Shown: positions 38,079 to 45,783, counted from the first letter of the stretch. The stretch is DNA of 64,000 bases from Bifidobacterium callitrichos DSM 23973 (GCF_000741175.1 NZ_JGYS01000001.1:124001-188000); one strand, 5' to 3'. Numbers and translations: made by a program. Notes: generated from the sequence alone by a model not told the origin.

Positions 38079-38200
38079 GCGAGTACTTTACATCCCGAAT
38101 GATGCAATTGCAATTCATGAAATGGGATCTGATTGCTCAAATGAGACACGCCCACATTGACTGTGGTTGAAATTGGTTATATCGTTGCTCACATGAGCAA
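38071..38200. promoter_or_regulatory. Lysis-lysogeny control region with three operators
   Basis: Three sites fit TTGCTCA-NN-TGAGCAA: a perfect one at 38185-38200, one with imperfect right half at 38133-38148 (TGAGACA), and a left half-site with a weak right half at 38071-38086. The outer two contain the start codons of cro and of the repressor; both proteins begin Met-Ser-Asn because of this. Confidence 0.65.
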
Positions 38201-38450
38201 TCTTAATGCATGGGTCGGCCATCGGATCGAGACTTTGATCCGATCTAAGGGCATGACCAAGCGAGCCGTGTCGGAGAAATCCGGCATGCCCTACAGCAGC
38301 CTCAACAGCAAGATCAAAGGCTACCGAGGCTTCGACCTCGACGACATCCTCGCCCTCGCCGAAGCCATCGGAGAACCCCCATCCGAACTCCTGCCCCCAC
38401 AATTCCATCCAGCCATCACAGCGCTCGCCGACTCGAAGGAGATGGAGTGA
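38193..38450 (+). CDS. Cro-like XRE regulator
   Basis: The 85-residue protein has an HTH (GMTKRAVSEKSGMPYSSLNS) and a helical C-terminus. The start at 38193 is preferred because it makes the protein begin at the operator-embedded ATG and aligns with the repressor's start; a TTG at 38157 would extend it. No strong ribosome site is present. It is the first gene of the rightward early operon and is expected to antagonise the repressor. Confidence 0.8.
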   Translation: MSNLNAWVGHRIETLIRSKGMTKRAVSEKSGMPYSSLNSKIKGYRGFDLDDILALAEAIGEPPSELLPPQFHPAITALADSKEME

Positions 38451-38647
38451 TGAAGCAGGTCACCAGCATCCGCTACGGGGCTGAGCCGTTGGTTGTCATG
38501 CCCGAGGGCGATGGCCGGTATTCGCTGCGTTTCGACACCGCGGACGAGGCCGTGGTCATCACCGGTCTGAACAAGACCGCCCTGATCCGCAACAAGAGCC
38601 GTCTCACCGAGGCGCTCGGTCGTATCGAGAGGGGGAAGGCGTCATGA
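38447..38647 (+). CDS. Small phage protein, unknown function
   Basis: The 66-residue basic protein begins MMKQVTSIRYGAEPLVVMPE and overlaps cro by ATGA. A beta-rich first half and helical second half are likely. It resembles no family I can name; its position suggests an early or excision-related role. Confidence 0.7.
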   Translation: MMKQVTSIRYGAEPLVVMPEGDGRYSLRFDTADEAVVITGLNKTALIRNKSRLTEALGRIERGKAS

Positions 38648-38919
38648 ACGTGTTCACGTATGGCCGTCATTGCAGTGGCTATGAGCATCCGGTGCGGCCT
38701 CGTCGGCTGGTGGATCGGTATCCCGCGGTCCGTTGGGTGGCGGCGAATCTGGTGTTGGGCGTGGTGTGCGTGGTGTCGCTGTGGTGGCTGCTGACGCATA
38801 TGGGCGTGCTGCATCCTGTATCGAACTTGATCGCTCTGGTCGCGTATGCGGGGTCGGCGACGTTGCTGCTGCTGCCACATGCGGCCAAATGGGTCGCGCG
38901 GCATCTGCCGCGTGATTGA
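38644..38919 (+). CDS. Small two-TM phage membrane protein
   Basis: 91 residues with two hydrophobic segments (VAANLVLGVVCVVSLWWLL and LIALVAYAGSATLLLL) and a basic N-terminus. It overlaps the previous gene by 4 bases. Function unknown. Confidence 0.7.
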   Translation: MNVFTYGRHCSGYEHPVRPRRLVDRYPAVRWVAANLVLGVVCVVSLWWLLTHMGVLHPVSNLIALVAYAGSATLLLLPHAAKWVARHLPRD

Positions 38920-39072
38920 AGTCTTGCCTGTCGGTCGCTTTCATTTCCTTCCCCTCCGGCGGGCGGCGGTAAAGGAGACCGTACAAATCCCAGATAACTG
39001 AAAAGTCAACCAAACCATACTAGGGGACCGTCGGTCCGTTGTCTTGTCGATTTCACTTCTGACGGTTCCTTC

Positions 39073-39158
39073 GGGCGGTGCGAGCAGCCCCCGGCCAAGA
39101 TCGCGGTGTCATGTACGCGGCAACGGCCGGGACCGTGGTGCGATTCCACGGCCGTCCA
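39073..39158 (+). ncRNA. Structured, tRNA-like element
   Basis: The ends GGGCGGT and GCCGTCC pair like an acceptor stem (two G-U pairs), followed by A. CGTGG-TGCGATT-CCACG resembles a T-arm with one loop deviation, and a CAT triplet lies in a hairpin loop between CGCG/CGCG. Another pairing, CCCGGCC with GGCCGGG, competes. It is not a canonical tRNA; a decayed phage tRNA or an RNA regulator are possible. Confidence 0.3.
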
Positions 39159-39206
39159 CGATCCGGCTGCTGCCGGTTTCCGATGACTCCCAGAGGAGGT
39201 GGAGTG

Positions 39207-39446
39207 ATGCCGTTGACCGAGGAGGGCGTGCGGATCGATGCGAATCCGGTGCCGTTGTGGGCCCGGAAGGCGTGGACGTTGCCGCAGGCCGCGCAGGTGT
39301 TCAGTCTCGACTATCAGGGTGTCCGTTTGGCCGCGCTGAAGGGGGATCTGGACACGTTCCGGCCGCCGAACAAGCACGGCGACCCCGGTCGCCGTCACGT
39401 GACCGAGGAGGCGATGCTGTCGTGGATCAAGGGAATGGAGGAATAG
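39207..39446 (+). CDS. HTH (MerR/excisionase-like) DNA-binding protein
   Basis: From the ATG at 39207 (GAGGAGG upstream) the 79-residue protein reads WARKAWTLPQAAQVFSLDYQ then GVRLAALKGDL, a winged-helix helix-turn-helix of the excisionase/MerR type that reads a target with a C-terminal helix. It could be the Xis or an early regulator. Confidence 0.65.
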   Translation: MPLTEEGVRIDANPVPLWARKAWTLPQAAQVFSLDYQGVRLAALKGDLDTFRPPNKHGDPGRRHVTEEAMLSWIKGMEE

Positions 39447-39448
39447 GC

Positions 39449-40036
39449 ATGGCGGGTGAGACCGTGTTGACGATCATCGGGAATCTGACTGCGGATCCGG
39501 AGGTGAGGACGACGTCGCATGGGACGAGCGTGGCGAGTTTCACGATCGCGGCGACGCCTCGTGTGCTGAACCGGCAGACGGGCCAGTTCGAGGACGGTCA
39601 GGCGTTGTTCATGCGTTGCAGCGCGTGGCGTGATCTGGCGGATCATTGCGCTCGGAGCCTGTCGAAGGGCATGCGCGTGATCGCGCAGGGTCGTCTGCAG
39701 CAGCGTTCGTACGAGGCGCAGGACGGGTCGAAACGGGTCGTGATCGATATGACGGTCGATGAGATCGGTCCGAGTCTGAGGTATGCGACCGCGGCCGTGG
39801 CGCGTCAGCAGTCGTCGCATGGCTTCCAAGGGCGGCAGCAGGGCGGTTATTCGGGTGGCGTGACCTACGGGACGGCCCAGCCGGCGCAGCCCGCTCAACC
39901 GGCCCAGCCTGTGAAGTCCGTGCCGTCGGATCCGTTCGCGGACGCGAACCCGAAGGATGAGCATGATCCGTGGGCCAACGATGGCACGGGCAGTGATTTC
40001 AAGCCGGACGCCGGCACTGACGATCCGGAATTCTAG
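39449..40036 (+). CDS. ssb: Phage single-stranded DNA-binding protein
   Basis: 195 residues. OB-fold blocks are ETVLTIIGNLTADPEVRTTS, ALFMRCSAWRDLADHCARSL and MRVIAQGRLQQRSYEAQDGS; the tail has an AQPAQPAQPAQP repeat and ends in DDPEF, a near-match to the acidic DDDIPF tip that recruits replication proteins. GGAGGAA precedes the ATG. It lies in the replication module. Confidence 0.92.
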   Translation: MAGETVLTIIGNLTADPEVRTTSHGTSVASFTIAATPRVLNRQTGQFEDGQALFMRCSAWRDLADHCARSLSKGMRVIAQGRLQQRSYEAQDGSKRVVIDMTVDEIGPSLRYATAAVARQQSSHGFQGRQQGGYSGGVTYGTAQPAQPAQPAQPVKSVPSDPFADANPKDEHDPWANDGTGSDFKPDAGTDDPEF

Positions 40037-40053
40037 GCGGAGGGAAAGCGATC

Positions 40054-40629
40054 ATGGCGAGATTGAGTGCGGGGGAGCTGCGTGACCTGTGCGGCGTGCC
40101 CTGGAATGATCTGTCCGAGTCGGAGCGGCGCAGCGTGCGCCGGGCCAAGGCGAAGCAGTATGACGAGGACCTGAACTCCGCGGCCGAACGGCTCATCGAG
40201 CAGTTGCCGCGACTGTCGCTGGACGAGGCGTACACGCAGGCCGCTCAGGCCCTCAAACAGGCGCAACCGGCGCACGGCGACGCGGACGCGTCGACGATGC
40301 TCGACCACCTGTGGCGCGAGATCCCGGCAGACAGGCCGGAGGATGACGGGTTCCTGGCGGATTGGCCGGACGACATCATCCATCTTGACGGGTTCAACCC
40401 GAACGCCCGCTGGGGGTCGATCGCCGAACGGCTCAGGACGCGTCCTGATCGTCCCATGAGCGTTCAGGACAACCTGCCGTACAAGACCGCGCTCTCCCAG
40501 AGGAGCGCGCTGCGCTGCGGCGCACGCAAGGGCTGGACGCGCGGCGAGTATCGGGTCGAGATCGCCCCGGACCACGAGCATGAGGGCATGTACCGGCTGA
40601 TCGCCGCCTACACGGGCAAGGGGGAGTGA
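40054..40629 (+). CDS. Phage early protein, unknown
   Basis: 191 residues, hydrophilic: a helical N-terminal half (WNDLSESERRSVRRAKAKQY) and a C-terminal region around YKTALSQRSALRCGARKGWT. Between ssb and the replication initiator, so possibly a replication accessory protein; I recognise no family. Confidence 0.65.
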   Translation: MARLSAGELRDLCGVPWNDLSESERRSVRRAKAKQYDEDLNSAAERLIEQLPRLSLDEAYTQAAQALKQAQPAHGDADASTMLDHLWREIPADRPEDDGFLADWPDDIIHLDGFNPNARWGSIAERLRTRPDRPMSVQDNLPYKTALSQRSALRCGARKGWTRGEYRVEIAPDHEHEGMYRLIAAYTGKGE

Positions 40630-40700
40630 TGAGTTTTTTCGTCAGCATGGTGCTCCTCGCGCTCGCAGTCCTCATCGCGTGGGCAGGAGGCCGGAAATGA
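40629..40700 (+). CDS. Tiny 23-residue membrane peptide
   Basis: MSFFVSMVLLALAVLIAWAG plus a basic GRK end is a single TM peptide. Its ATG overlaps the upstream TGA (TGATG) and its TGA overlaps the next ATG, so it is translationally coupled on both sides. Coding is inferred from this packing. Confidence 0.5.
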   Translation: MSFFVSMVLLALAVLIAWAGGRK

Positions 40701-40888
40701 CCGACACCAGGGTCGATGTGTGGTATCGGGTCGGTGACGGTCCGCGCAGGCGGATCACCGACACGATCGTGGGCGACGCCCTCGCGGTGGGCGCCGGCGT
40801 CAGCGCCTACGCGCTGACCGAACTGCTGAGACGCGTGCCGGAACGGGCGCACGTCACCGAAGTGATCATCGAAAGGAACGAGCCATGA
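40697..40888 (+). CDS. Small phage protein, unknown
   Basis: 63 residues from an ATG that overlaps the previous stop, and its stop overlaps the next start (ATGA). An N-terminal beta-like part (VDVWYRVGDGPRRRITDTIV) is followed by a helix. Function unknown. Confidence 0.55.
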   Translation: MTDTRVDVWYRVGDGPRRRITDTIVGDALAVGAGVSAYALTELLRRVPERAHVTEVIIERNEP

Positions 40889-41982
40889 GCCAGCAGGCAA
40901 CGAACTGGGTAAACTATCAATCTCCGATCGACCTCGACCCGATCGAATTCCGACTGCTTCATGTCATCGCCGACAACGTCGACGTGAACGGCCGCGGCTA
41001 CGGCAAGAGCGTGAAGACCACCATGGAGCTCTACCGCGCGCCCATCTGCGAGAAGACGGTGCGCGAAAAGTTCAAACACCTCGTCGAGATCGGCGTGCTG
41101 CGCTACGGCGACCAGCGGCTCGTCGCGTATCTGCCGGCCAACCGGCGTCCCAAGGTCTACGACATCGTCATGACCACCGGCGAGGACAGGGGTGTATATC
41201 ATACACCCCTGGAAATCGAGGATCCCGCCGACGATGAGCCGACCCCTGCGCCTGCGGCCGACGCGGACCCGGAACCCTCCGTCGGCGCGTGGGCCGACGA
41301 CGGCCAGGGGTGCAGCAGGGGTGTAGCTGGGGTGCAGCTGGGGTGTAGCAGGGGTGTACGTATGCGTACCGACAAATATATTAAATCCACTAAATCCACT
41401 AAATCCACTAAATCCACTAAATCCACTAAATCCTTAGAGAGAGTACGCGCGCGCAAAACCGAACAGCCACGAGCGGGATCCGAAGCCGAGTTCAACCAAC
41501 GTGTCGACAGGCTCCTCGCCCTCACACCCGACGAGACCCATCTCGCGCTCGCCGCCCGGTACGGGCTCGACGCGGATCTGGAACTCGAGAAGTTCGTCGA
41601 CCGCTGCCGTGCCGAGGGCAAACCGCCCGCGGACCCCGCGGCCGCGTTCCGCAACTGGCTGCGGCGCGCCCCCGAACTCGGCATCGGCGGCAACGGGACG
41701 AACGCGACCGCAGCGCTCGCCGGCATCGGTTCCGGCATTTCGGAGCCGGTGGACGGGGACGTGGAGCTGCGGCGCAGGGCGCGCAAGCTGCTGGAGTCGT
41801 CGAGGCCGATAGCGCGTCGGATTCCGGAGCGCGCGGCCCGGTTGGATCTGGTGCCGGGCGTGGCCCGTCTGCTGGACCGGGGCATGAGCCCGGTCGACAT
41901 CGTGAATCTCATCGCGTCGGGCGACTCGCAGGAGCTGGCCGACGCGGGAATCGAACTGGACGATCTGGAGGCGATCGCATGA
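40885..41982 (+). CDS. Phage replication initiator-like protein containing an internal origin
   Basis: 365 residues. Residues about 18-100 form a winged-helix initiator domain (IEFRLLHVIADNVDVNGRGY, then CEKTVREKFKHLVEIGVLRY). A low-complexity centre (acidic Pro/Ala, then repeated Lys-Ser-Thr) coincides with DNA iterons and AT repeats. The C-terminal half is helical (VPGVARLLDRGMSPVDIVNL). It should bind the origin inside its own gene and load the host helicase, as lambda O does; this is inference from architecture. Confidence 0.75.
   Translation: MSQQATNWVNYQSPIDLDPIEFRLLHVIADNVDVNGRGYGKSVKTTMELYRAPICEKTVREKFKHLVEIGVLRYGDQRLVAYLPANRRPKVYDIVMTTGEDRGVYHTPLEIEDPADDEPTPAPAADADPEPSVGAWADDGQGCSRGVAGVQLGCSRGVRMRTDKYIKSTKSTKSTKSTKSTKSLERVRARKTEQPRAGSEAEFNQRVDRLLALTPDETHLALAARYGLDADLELEKFVDRCRAEGKPPADPAAAFRNWLRRAPELGIGGNGTNATAALAGIGSGISEPVDGDVELRRRARKLLESSRPIARRIPERAARLDLVPGVARLLDRGMSPVDIVNLIASGDSQELADAGIELDDLEAIA
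41188..41210. repeat. Palindrome built from two inverted iterons
   Basis: AGGGGTGTAT-ATC-ATACACCCCT has perfect 10-bp arms. Each arm carries the GGGGTGTA unit also found in the downstream iterons. Confidence 0.8.
41307..41435 (+). other. Candidate phage replication origin: iterons plus AT-rich unwinding repeats
   Basis: Five GGGGTGYA units start at 41307, 41318, 41329, 41340 and 41351, an exact 11-bp period. They are followed by five perfect tandem TAAATCCAC 9-mers and a partial sixth from 41382 to 41435. This matches the iteron-plus-unwinding-element plan of lambdoid origins and sits within the initiator gene. Confidence 0.7.
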
Positions 41983-42587
41983 ACAACAACAACATCAAGC
42001 AAACCCCTGAAATCACGCCGTCGAGGCAGGACGCGCTCCTGTGGCTGGACATCGAGACCACGGGTCTCGACCCGGACGCGGGTGTCCTCGAGGTGGGGAT
42101 GCGCTGCACGAGCATGGACGCGGGCTCGGAACTGTCCGAGGGCGTGTGGCTGGTGCGCCCCTCGGAGTTGAGCGTGTACGACTTCGACGCGAGGACGCTG
42201 GCGATGCATACCGGCAACGGGCTGCTGCGCGAGGTCATGTGCTCGAGTCCGGACGTCACGGGCCCGGATGTCGTCGCCCGGGATCTCGAGGAGTTCGTGG
42301 CCGGTCTCGCCCGCGAGTACGTGCTGCATCCGGCCGGGTCGAACGTGCAGCATTTCGACCTGCCGGTCCTACGCGGATTCCTCGAGGCCGAGACCGGTTC
42401 CGTCATGGACTGGATGGACGAGTTCCTGTCCTACCGCGCGTTGGACGTGACCGCGCTGCGTCTCGCGCTCACGGCCGTGGGCGAGGATCCGTACGCGCAT
42501 CGTGAGGGCAAGTCGCATCGCGTCATGGACTGCATCGACGGGGACGTCGCGTTCTACCGGCGGTTCATCCGGGAGCATCTCGCATGA
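41979..42587 (+). CDS. DnaQ/oligoribonuclease-like 3'-5' exonuclease
   Basis: 202 residues. WLDIETTGLDP supplies the ExoI D-x-E motif, VQHFDLPVLR is ExoII-like and HRVMDCIDGDVAFYRRF is ExoIII with His/Asp (DEDDh). It overlaps the initiator gene by ATGA. It probably processes RNA or DNA ends in phage replication, or degrades nanoRNAs as Orn does. Confidence 0.88.
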   Translation: MNNNNIKQTPEITPSRQDALLWLDIETTGLDPDAGVLEVGMRCTSMDAGSELSEGVWLVRPSELSVYDFDARTLAMHTGNGLLREVMCSSPDVTGPDVVARDLEEFVAGLAREYVLHPAGSNVQHFDLPVLRGFLEAETGSVMDWMDEFLSYRALDVTALRLALTAVGEDPYAHREGKSHRVMDCIDGDVAFYRRFIREHLA

Positions 42588-42982
42588 GCGACAATCCCAC
42601 CGACCAGACGCGTCGTCTCACCGCGATGCGCGACCACTACGAGTGCGTGCGCTGCGGCAACGAACTCGACCAGATCTGGGGCGGCCACAGCCTGCATCAC
42701 CGGATCCCGCGCAGTCACCCGTTCCCGGGATTGCACGAGCCCGCGAACCTGATCCACCTATGCGGCTCCGGCACCACCGGCTGCCACGGCTGGGTCCACA
42801 ACCACCCCCTCAGATCCTACGAAAACGGCTGGCTCGTCCACATGGACCAGGACCCCACGCTCATCCCCGTATGGAGCGCCCGCCACGGCTGGATCCTCCT
42901 CGACAACCAAGGCCACTACCACCTATGCGACCGTGACGGCAACCCCAGAACCACATTCACCTACCGAAAGCTCTACCGATGA
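42584..42982 (+). CDS. HNH endonuclease-like protein
   Basis: 132 residues with zinc ligands CVRCGNELD near the N-terminus and HSLHHRIPRSHPFPGLHEPA then NLIHLCGSG and GCHGWVHNHP, the HNH/treble-clef pattern. It overlaps both neighbours by 4 bases. Role in the early region unknown. Confidence 0.85.
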   Translation: MSDNPTDQTRRLTAMRDHYECVRCGNELDQIWGGHSLHHRIPRSHPFPGLHEPANLIHLCGSGTTGCHGWVHNHPLRSYENGWLVHMDQDPTLIPVWSARHGWILLDNQGHYHLCDRDGNPRTTFTYRKLYR

Positions 42983-43340
42983 CCGAATTCCTCAAACACC
43001 AATGGGTAGCGTTATTGGTCACCCTTCTCTGGATCGGGTTCACGATCTACCACATCACCGCCGACAACACGACCGAGGCCGTATTCTCCGCCATCGTCGC
43101 CACGGTCGCGCTCACCACCGCCATCCACGTCCATCTCCTGACCCTCATGCAAACCGACTACGAAGACCTCGCCAACCGACACATGAACGCACTCGCCGAA
43201 AGCCTCCTCCTCGAACCCCTCCAACACGGCCTCCAACAGGACGGCGACAAAGCCTCATCACCCTCCACCAACACGACGACCACAACAGAACCTACCAGGT
43301 CGAATACATCCCCAACGACATCAACGAGAACATCCAATGA
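42979..43340 (+). pseudogene. Small membrane protein, frameshifted as written
   Basis: The first part has two hydrophobic segments (WVALLVTLLWIGFTIYHITA, VFSAIVATVALTTAIHV) in one frame. After 43249-43251 (AAA) the natural continuation lies in another frame and ends NRTYQVEYIPNDINENIQ at a TGA overlapping the next ATG by 4 bases. One extra A restores a protein of about 121 residues and the overlap pattern typical of this operon. Likely sequencing error or recent mutation. Confidence 0.6.
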
Positions 43341-43483
43341 GCAAACCACCATACACCATCGACCAGTTCGAACGCGCCTGCGAAGCCCTCGACACCACCT
43401 ACCAACTCGACACCGCCATCCGCAACACCATCATCGACCGAGTACTCACCGCAGCGCTCGCCGACGAGGAGGGAGCACAATGA
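43337..43483 (+). CDS. Small phage protein, unknown
   Basis: 48 residues: MSKPPYTIDQFERACEALDT and a helical rest. Both ends overlap neighbours by ATGA. Hydrophilic, function unknown. Confidence 0.55.
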   Translation: MSKPPYTIDQFERACEALDTTYQLDTAIRNTIIDRVLTAALADEEGAQ

Positions 43484-43728
43484 CCACCCAACCCGCCACC
43501 AGAGACGCGATCGTCATCGCACTCAGCAAACTCGACACCGGAACCAACGACGACGCGTTCACGATCCCCATCCAGCAGATGTCCGCGCTCGCCGACCTGC
43601 TGGAGCCGGAGTTCCGTCGGCTCATGGCCCTCGCGTGGTTCGTCGGCTGTGATCAGGGCATCAAATGGGCGCAGGGCAAGGCCGACAGGCCGTTGAGGAA
43701 CCCGTACATGGACAAGGAGACGAAATGA
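43480..43728 (+). CDS. Small phage protein, unknown
   Basis: 82 residues, helical: TIPIQQMSALADLLEPEFRR and CDQGIKWAQGKADRP. Overlaps both neighbours by 4 bases. Unknown family. Confidence 0.6.
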   Translation: MTTQPATRDAIVIALSKLDTGTNDDAFTIPIQQMSALADLLEPEFRRLMALAWFVGCDQGIKWAQGKADRPLRNPYMDKETK

Positions 43729-44012
43729 GCATCATCACCAGAGAGGCCGAACTCAAATACCCGGACACGATCCCCGGCATGGACCCCACGCCACTGCGCA
43801 GCGGCTACGTTGACGGCGCGGACAGGGAGTGGACGGACATCGAAATCATGGCCGCTGCGGAGACGGCGGTCAACACGTGGAAGCTGCTCAGCCGGAATGC
43901 CGAACGCATTCGCCCGGCTGATGGTGAGAGCGTCGAACTGGGTATCGCGCGTGAGGCGGTTACTGCCGCGTGGCGGGCCGCGCACAATGTCGCAACGAAG
44001 GAGGAATCATGA
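43725..44012 (+). CDS. Small phage protein of a paralogous pair (1)
   Basis: 95 residues from an ATG overlapping the previous stop. EAELKYPDTIPGMDP, YVDGADREWTDIEIMAAAE and a helical end AVTAAWRAAH align with the next gene (EAEKRYPD, MQGADREPTDAEIEAAA). Function unknown. Confidence 0.6.
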   Translation: MSIITREAELKYPDTIPGMDPTPLRSGYVDGADREWTDIEIMAAAETAVNTWKLLSRNAERIRPADGESVELGIAREAVTAAWRAAHNVATKEES

Positions 44013-44323
44013 GCATCGTCGAACAGGAAGCGGAGAAGCGGTATCCCGATCTGGTGTTCCCCGGCTATCCGAGGGACCAGAAGCATTTCCAGCAGGTCTA
44101 CACGTCGGATGATTTGCAGGAGGCGTACATGCAGGGCGCGGACAGGGAACCCACCGACGCGGAGATCGAGGCAGCCGCCCGGGCTCTCTACGAGGCATGG
44201 AGACCCGCCAGCTACCCGAAATGGGACCAGTACAAGCGGTGCAGCCGCGTCGAGGACTACCTCGCCGCCGCAAGAGTCACCCTGACCGCCGCACGAAACA
44301 AAGCAACTGAGGAGACGGAATGA
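44009..44323 (+). CDS. Small phage protein of a paralogous pair (2)
   Basis: 104 residues, overlapping the previous gene by ATGA and sharing its opening SI-x3-EAE-x2-YPD and the GADRE-x-TD-x-EI block. It looks like a tandem duplication that diverged. Function unknown. Confidence 0.6.
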   Translation: MSIVEQEAEKRYPDLVFPGYPRDQKHFQQVYTSDDLQEAYMQGADREPTDAEIEAAARALYEAWRPASYPKWDQYKRCSRVEDYLAAARVTLTAARNKATEETE

Positions 44324-44502
44324 GCGACGTGCAGCAGATCATTCACGGTCGGATCGTCAGAGAGTCGAAATACGGGGTTGACGACGACTACACGGCAGGT
44401 CTCGTCGCCGGACTCTCGTTCGCGCTCCACCGCATCGTCGAACGGGATGGTGAGAACCGGACCGGATGTAAGGAATTCGACCTCAAAGAGGAAAACGCAT
44501 GA
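44320..44502 (+). CDS. Small phage protein, unknown
   Basis: 60 residues, MSDVQQIIHGRIVRESKYGV onward, helical middle AGLVAGLSFALHRIVE. Coupled by 4-base overlaps on both sides. Confidence 0.55.
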   Translation: MSDVQQIIHGRIVRESKYGVDDDYTAGLVAGLSFALHRIVERDGENRTGCKEFDLKEENA

Positions 44503-45314
44503 ACGTTGAACCTGTTGAATCGGTCCTGCGCGAAGGCCGTTGCACACCGAAATGTCTTCTCGCGCTCGGAGACGAGTCAAAGCAATGCCACTGCCGATGC
44601 CGAGGATCCTATCATGGCGTTCTCTCGGACAGCATTGTGGAAAGAAACCCTTCTGCCGGCATAGTCGATGAATGGTGGACGCACTTCTGCTGCCTTGGCC
44701 CGAAAAGGCGGATGTCGCGGCGAGAAATTCAACGCCTATATCCCGACATGACTGTTGAGCCTAGCATTATTCCTTTTGATGGGAATTATCACCTAGTCAC
44801 CAATCTCGGAGATTCGTTTATGGTAGCGATAAACGATATAGGTGACTTCGATGAATATTGGTGGGGAGGTAGTGATTACTATCACAGTGAGGGGGAAGGC
44901 CCCAAGATTCTTGACCTGTTCCTACGCAGTCTAACAGAACAGCATCGAGCCTCTCGCTGCCATAGATCAAAAATCATCCAATGCGATGGCGATAATCCAT
45001 ATGGTGTGCATGTGGAAATAACCGGCATTCGCGATCTATGTGAGGCGATTGTAATCTGTGAGGCCATATGGCAGGCAATAGGCGTATCGTCTGGCGGCGG
45101 TTACTCCATGGATATGCTCATGAGTTCCATATGCCTCATAAACAATTATTGGGATGAATGCATCGAATCTCATCACGACTTGTTCATTTTCTCCCCATCA
45201 GAAGCGAACATCGATAAACGTGCCGTAATTCCCTTCGGGTTAAGCGATGAAGAGTCTGAGGAAAAGTGGGAAGACAGAAAGAAATATTACAAGGAGAAGC
45301 ATCCATATGAGTAG
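44499..45314 (+). CDS. AT-rich cargo (moron-like) protein with Cys-rich N-terminus
   Basis: 271 residues. Residues about 15-40 have CTPKCLLALGDESKQCHCRC followed by GSYHGV, a zinc-binding-like cluster seen at the head of other small phage/plasmid proteins. The rest is acidic and aromatic (FDEYWWGGSDYYHSEGEGPK), with no recognised enzyme motif. Base composition and codon use (many AT-ending codons) differ sharply from neighbours, suggesting recent transfer. Overlaps the preceding gene by 4 bases. Confidence 0.6.
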   Translation: MNVEPVESVLREGRCTPKCLLALGDESKQCHCRCRGSYHGVLSDSIVERNPSAGIVDEWWTHFCCLGPKRRMSRREIQRLYPDMTVEPSIIPFDGNYHLVTNLGDSFMVAINDIGDFDEYWWGGSDYYHSEGEGPKILDLFLRSLTEQHRASRCHRSKIIQCDGDNPYGVHVEITGIRDLCEAIVICEAIWQAIGVSSGGGYSMDMLMSSICLINNYWDECIESHHDLFIFSPSEANIDKRAVIPFGLSDEESEEKWEDRKKYYKEKHPYE

Positions 45315-45510
45315 GAAGTTTGAGTTCGAGAGCGTGGCCTATGACACGGTGTTCCGTGTCGTGGAACGCCGGAACGGCGAGGCTTTCGCCCGGTGGAACG
45401 CTCGCGTGATCAAAACCCCCTCATGGGACGAGACCGGCACGACGTACACGATCACCCTCGAACGCACGACGGACCCCGCCAACAGCGGCACCCTGTACCT
45501 CAACGAATGA
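45307..45510 (+). CDS. Small phage protein, unknown
   Basis: 67 residues from the ATG at 45307, overlapping the AT-rich gene. Beta-rich: FEFESVAYDTVFRVVERRNG and TYTITLERTTDPANSGTLYL. GC content returns to the prophage norm. Confidence 0.5.
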   Translation: MSRKFEFESVAYDTVFRVVERRNGEAFARWNARVIKTPSWDETGTTYTITLERTTDPANSGTLYLNE

Positions 45511-45519
45511 GAGGAAATC

Positions 45520-45783
45520 ATGAGTGAGACCAATCCTTTTTACGGTGACATGGATCATAGCATGATCACGCAGGATATGGGCGTATGCGACATCTGCGGC
45601 CGGAACTGTCTTCGGGCGCTCTGTCAGCAGGTGACCGTCGTCTACGGCACTCAGTCGAAGATCGCATCCAGCGTGTGCGCCGAATGCATGAACCGTATGC
45701 AATTCAAGCCACAGCGAGTGCTCGACGAGGACCAGTATCAGCGTCTCATGGACACGCTCACCATCGCAAAGGAGGAACGATGA
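45520..45783 (+). CDS. Small zinc-ribbon-like phage protein
   Basis: 87 residues with CDICGRNC near 23-30 and CAECMNRM near 53-60, two CxxC knuckles that should bind one zinc. Role unknown. Confidence 0.65.
   Translation: MSETNPFYGDMDHSMITQDMGVCDICGRNCLRALCQQVTVVYGTQSKIASSVCAECMNRMQFKPQRVLDEDQYQRLMDTLTIAKEER

Noticed and set aside
41382..41435. Reading the TAAATCCAC 9-mers as a CRISPR array
   Set aside because: Units are perfectly tandem with no spacers; they fit an origin unwinding element or a coding micro-repeat. No CRISPR array or cas gene is present in the window.
42979..43728. A single 249-residue fusion protein
   Set aside because: The middle is low-complexity and antisense-like; the natural reading is three overlapping small genes with one lost base in the first.
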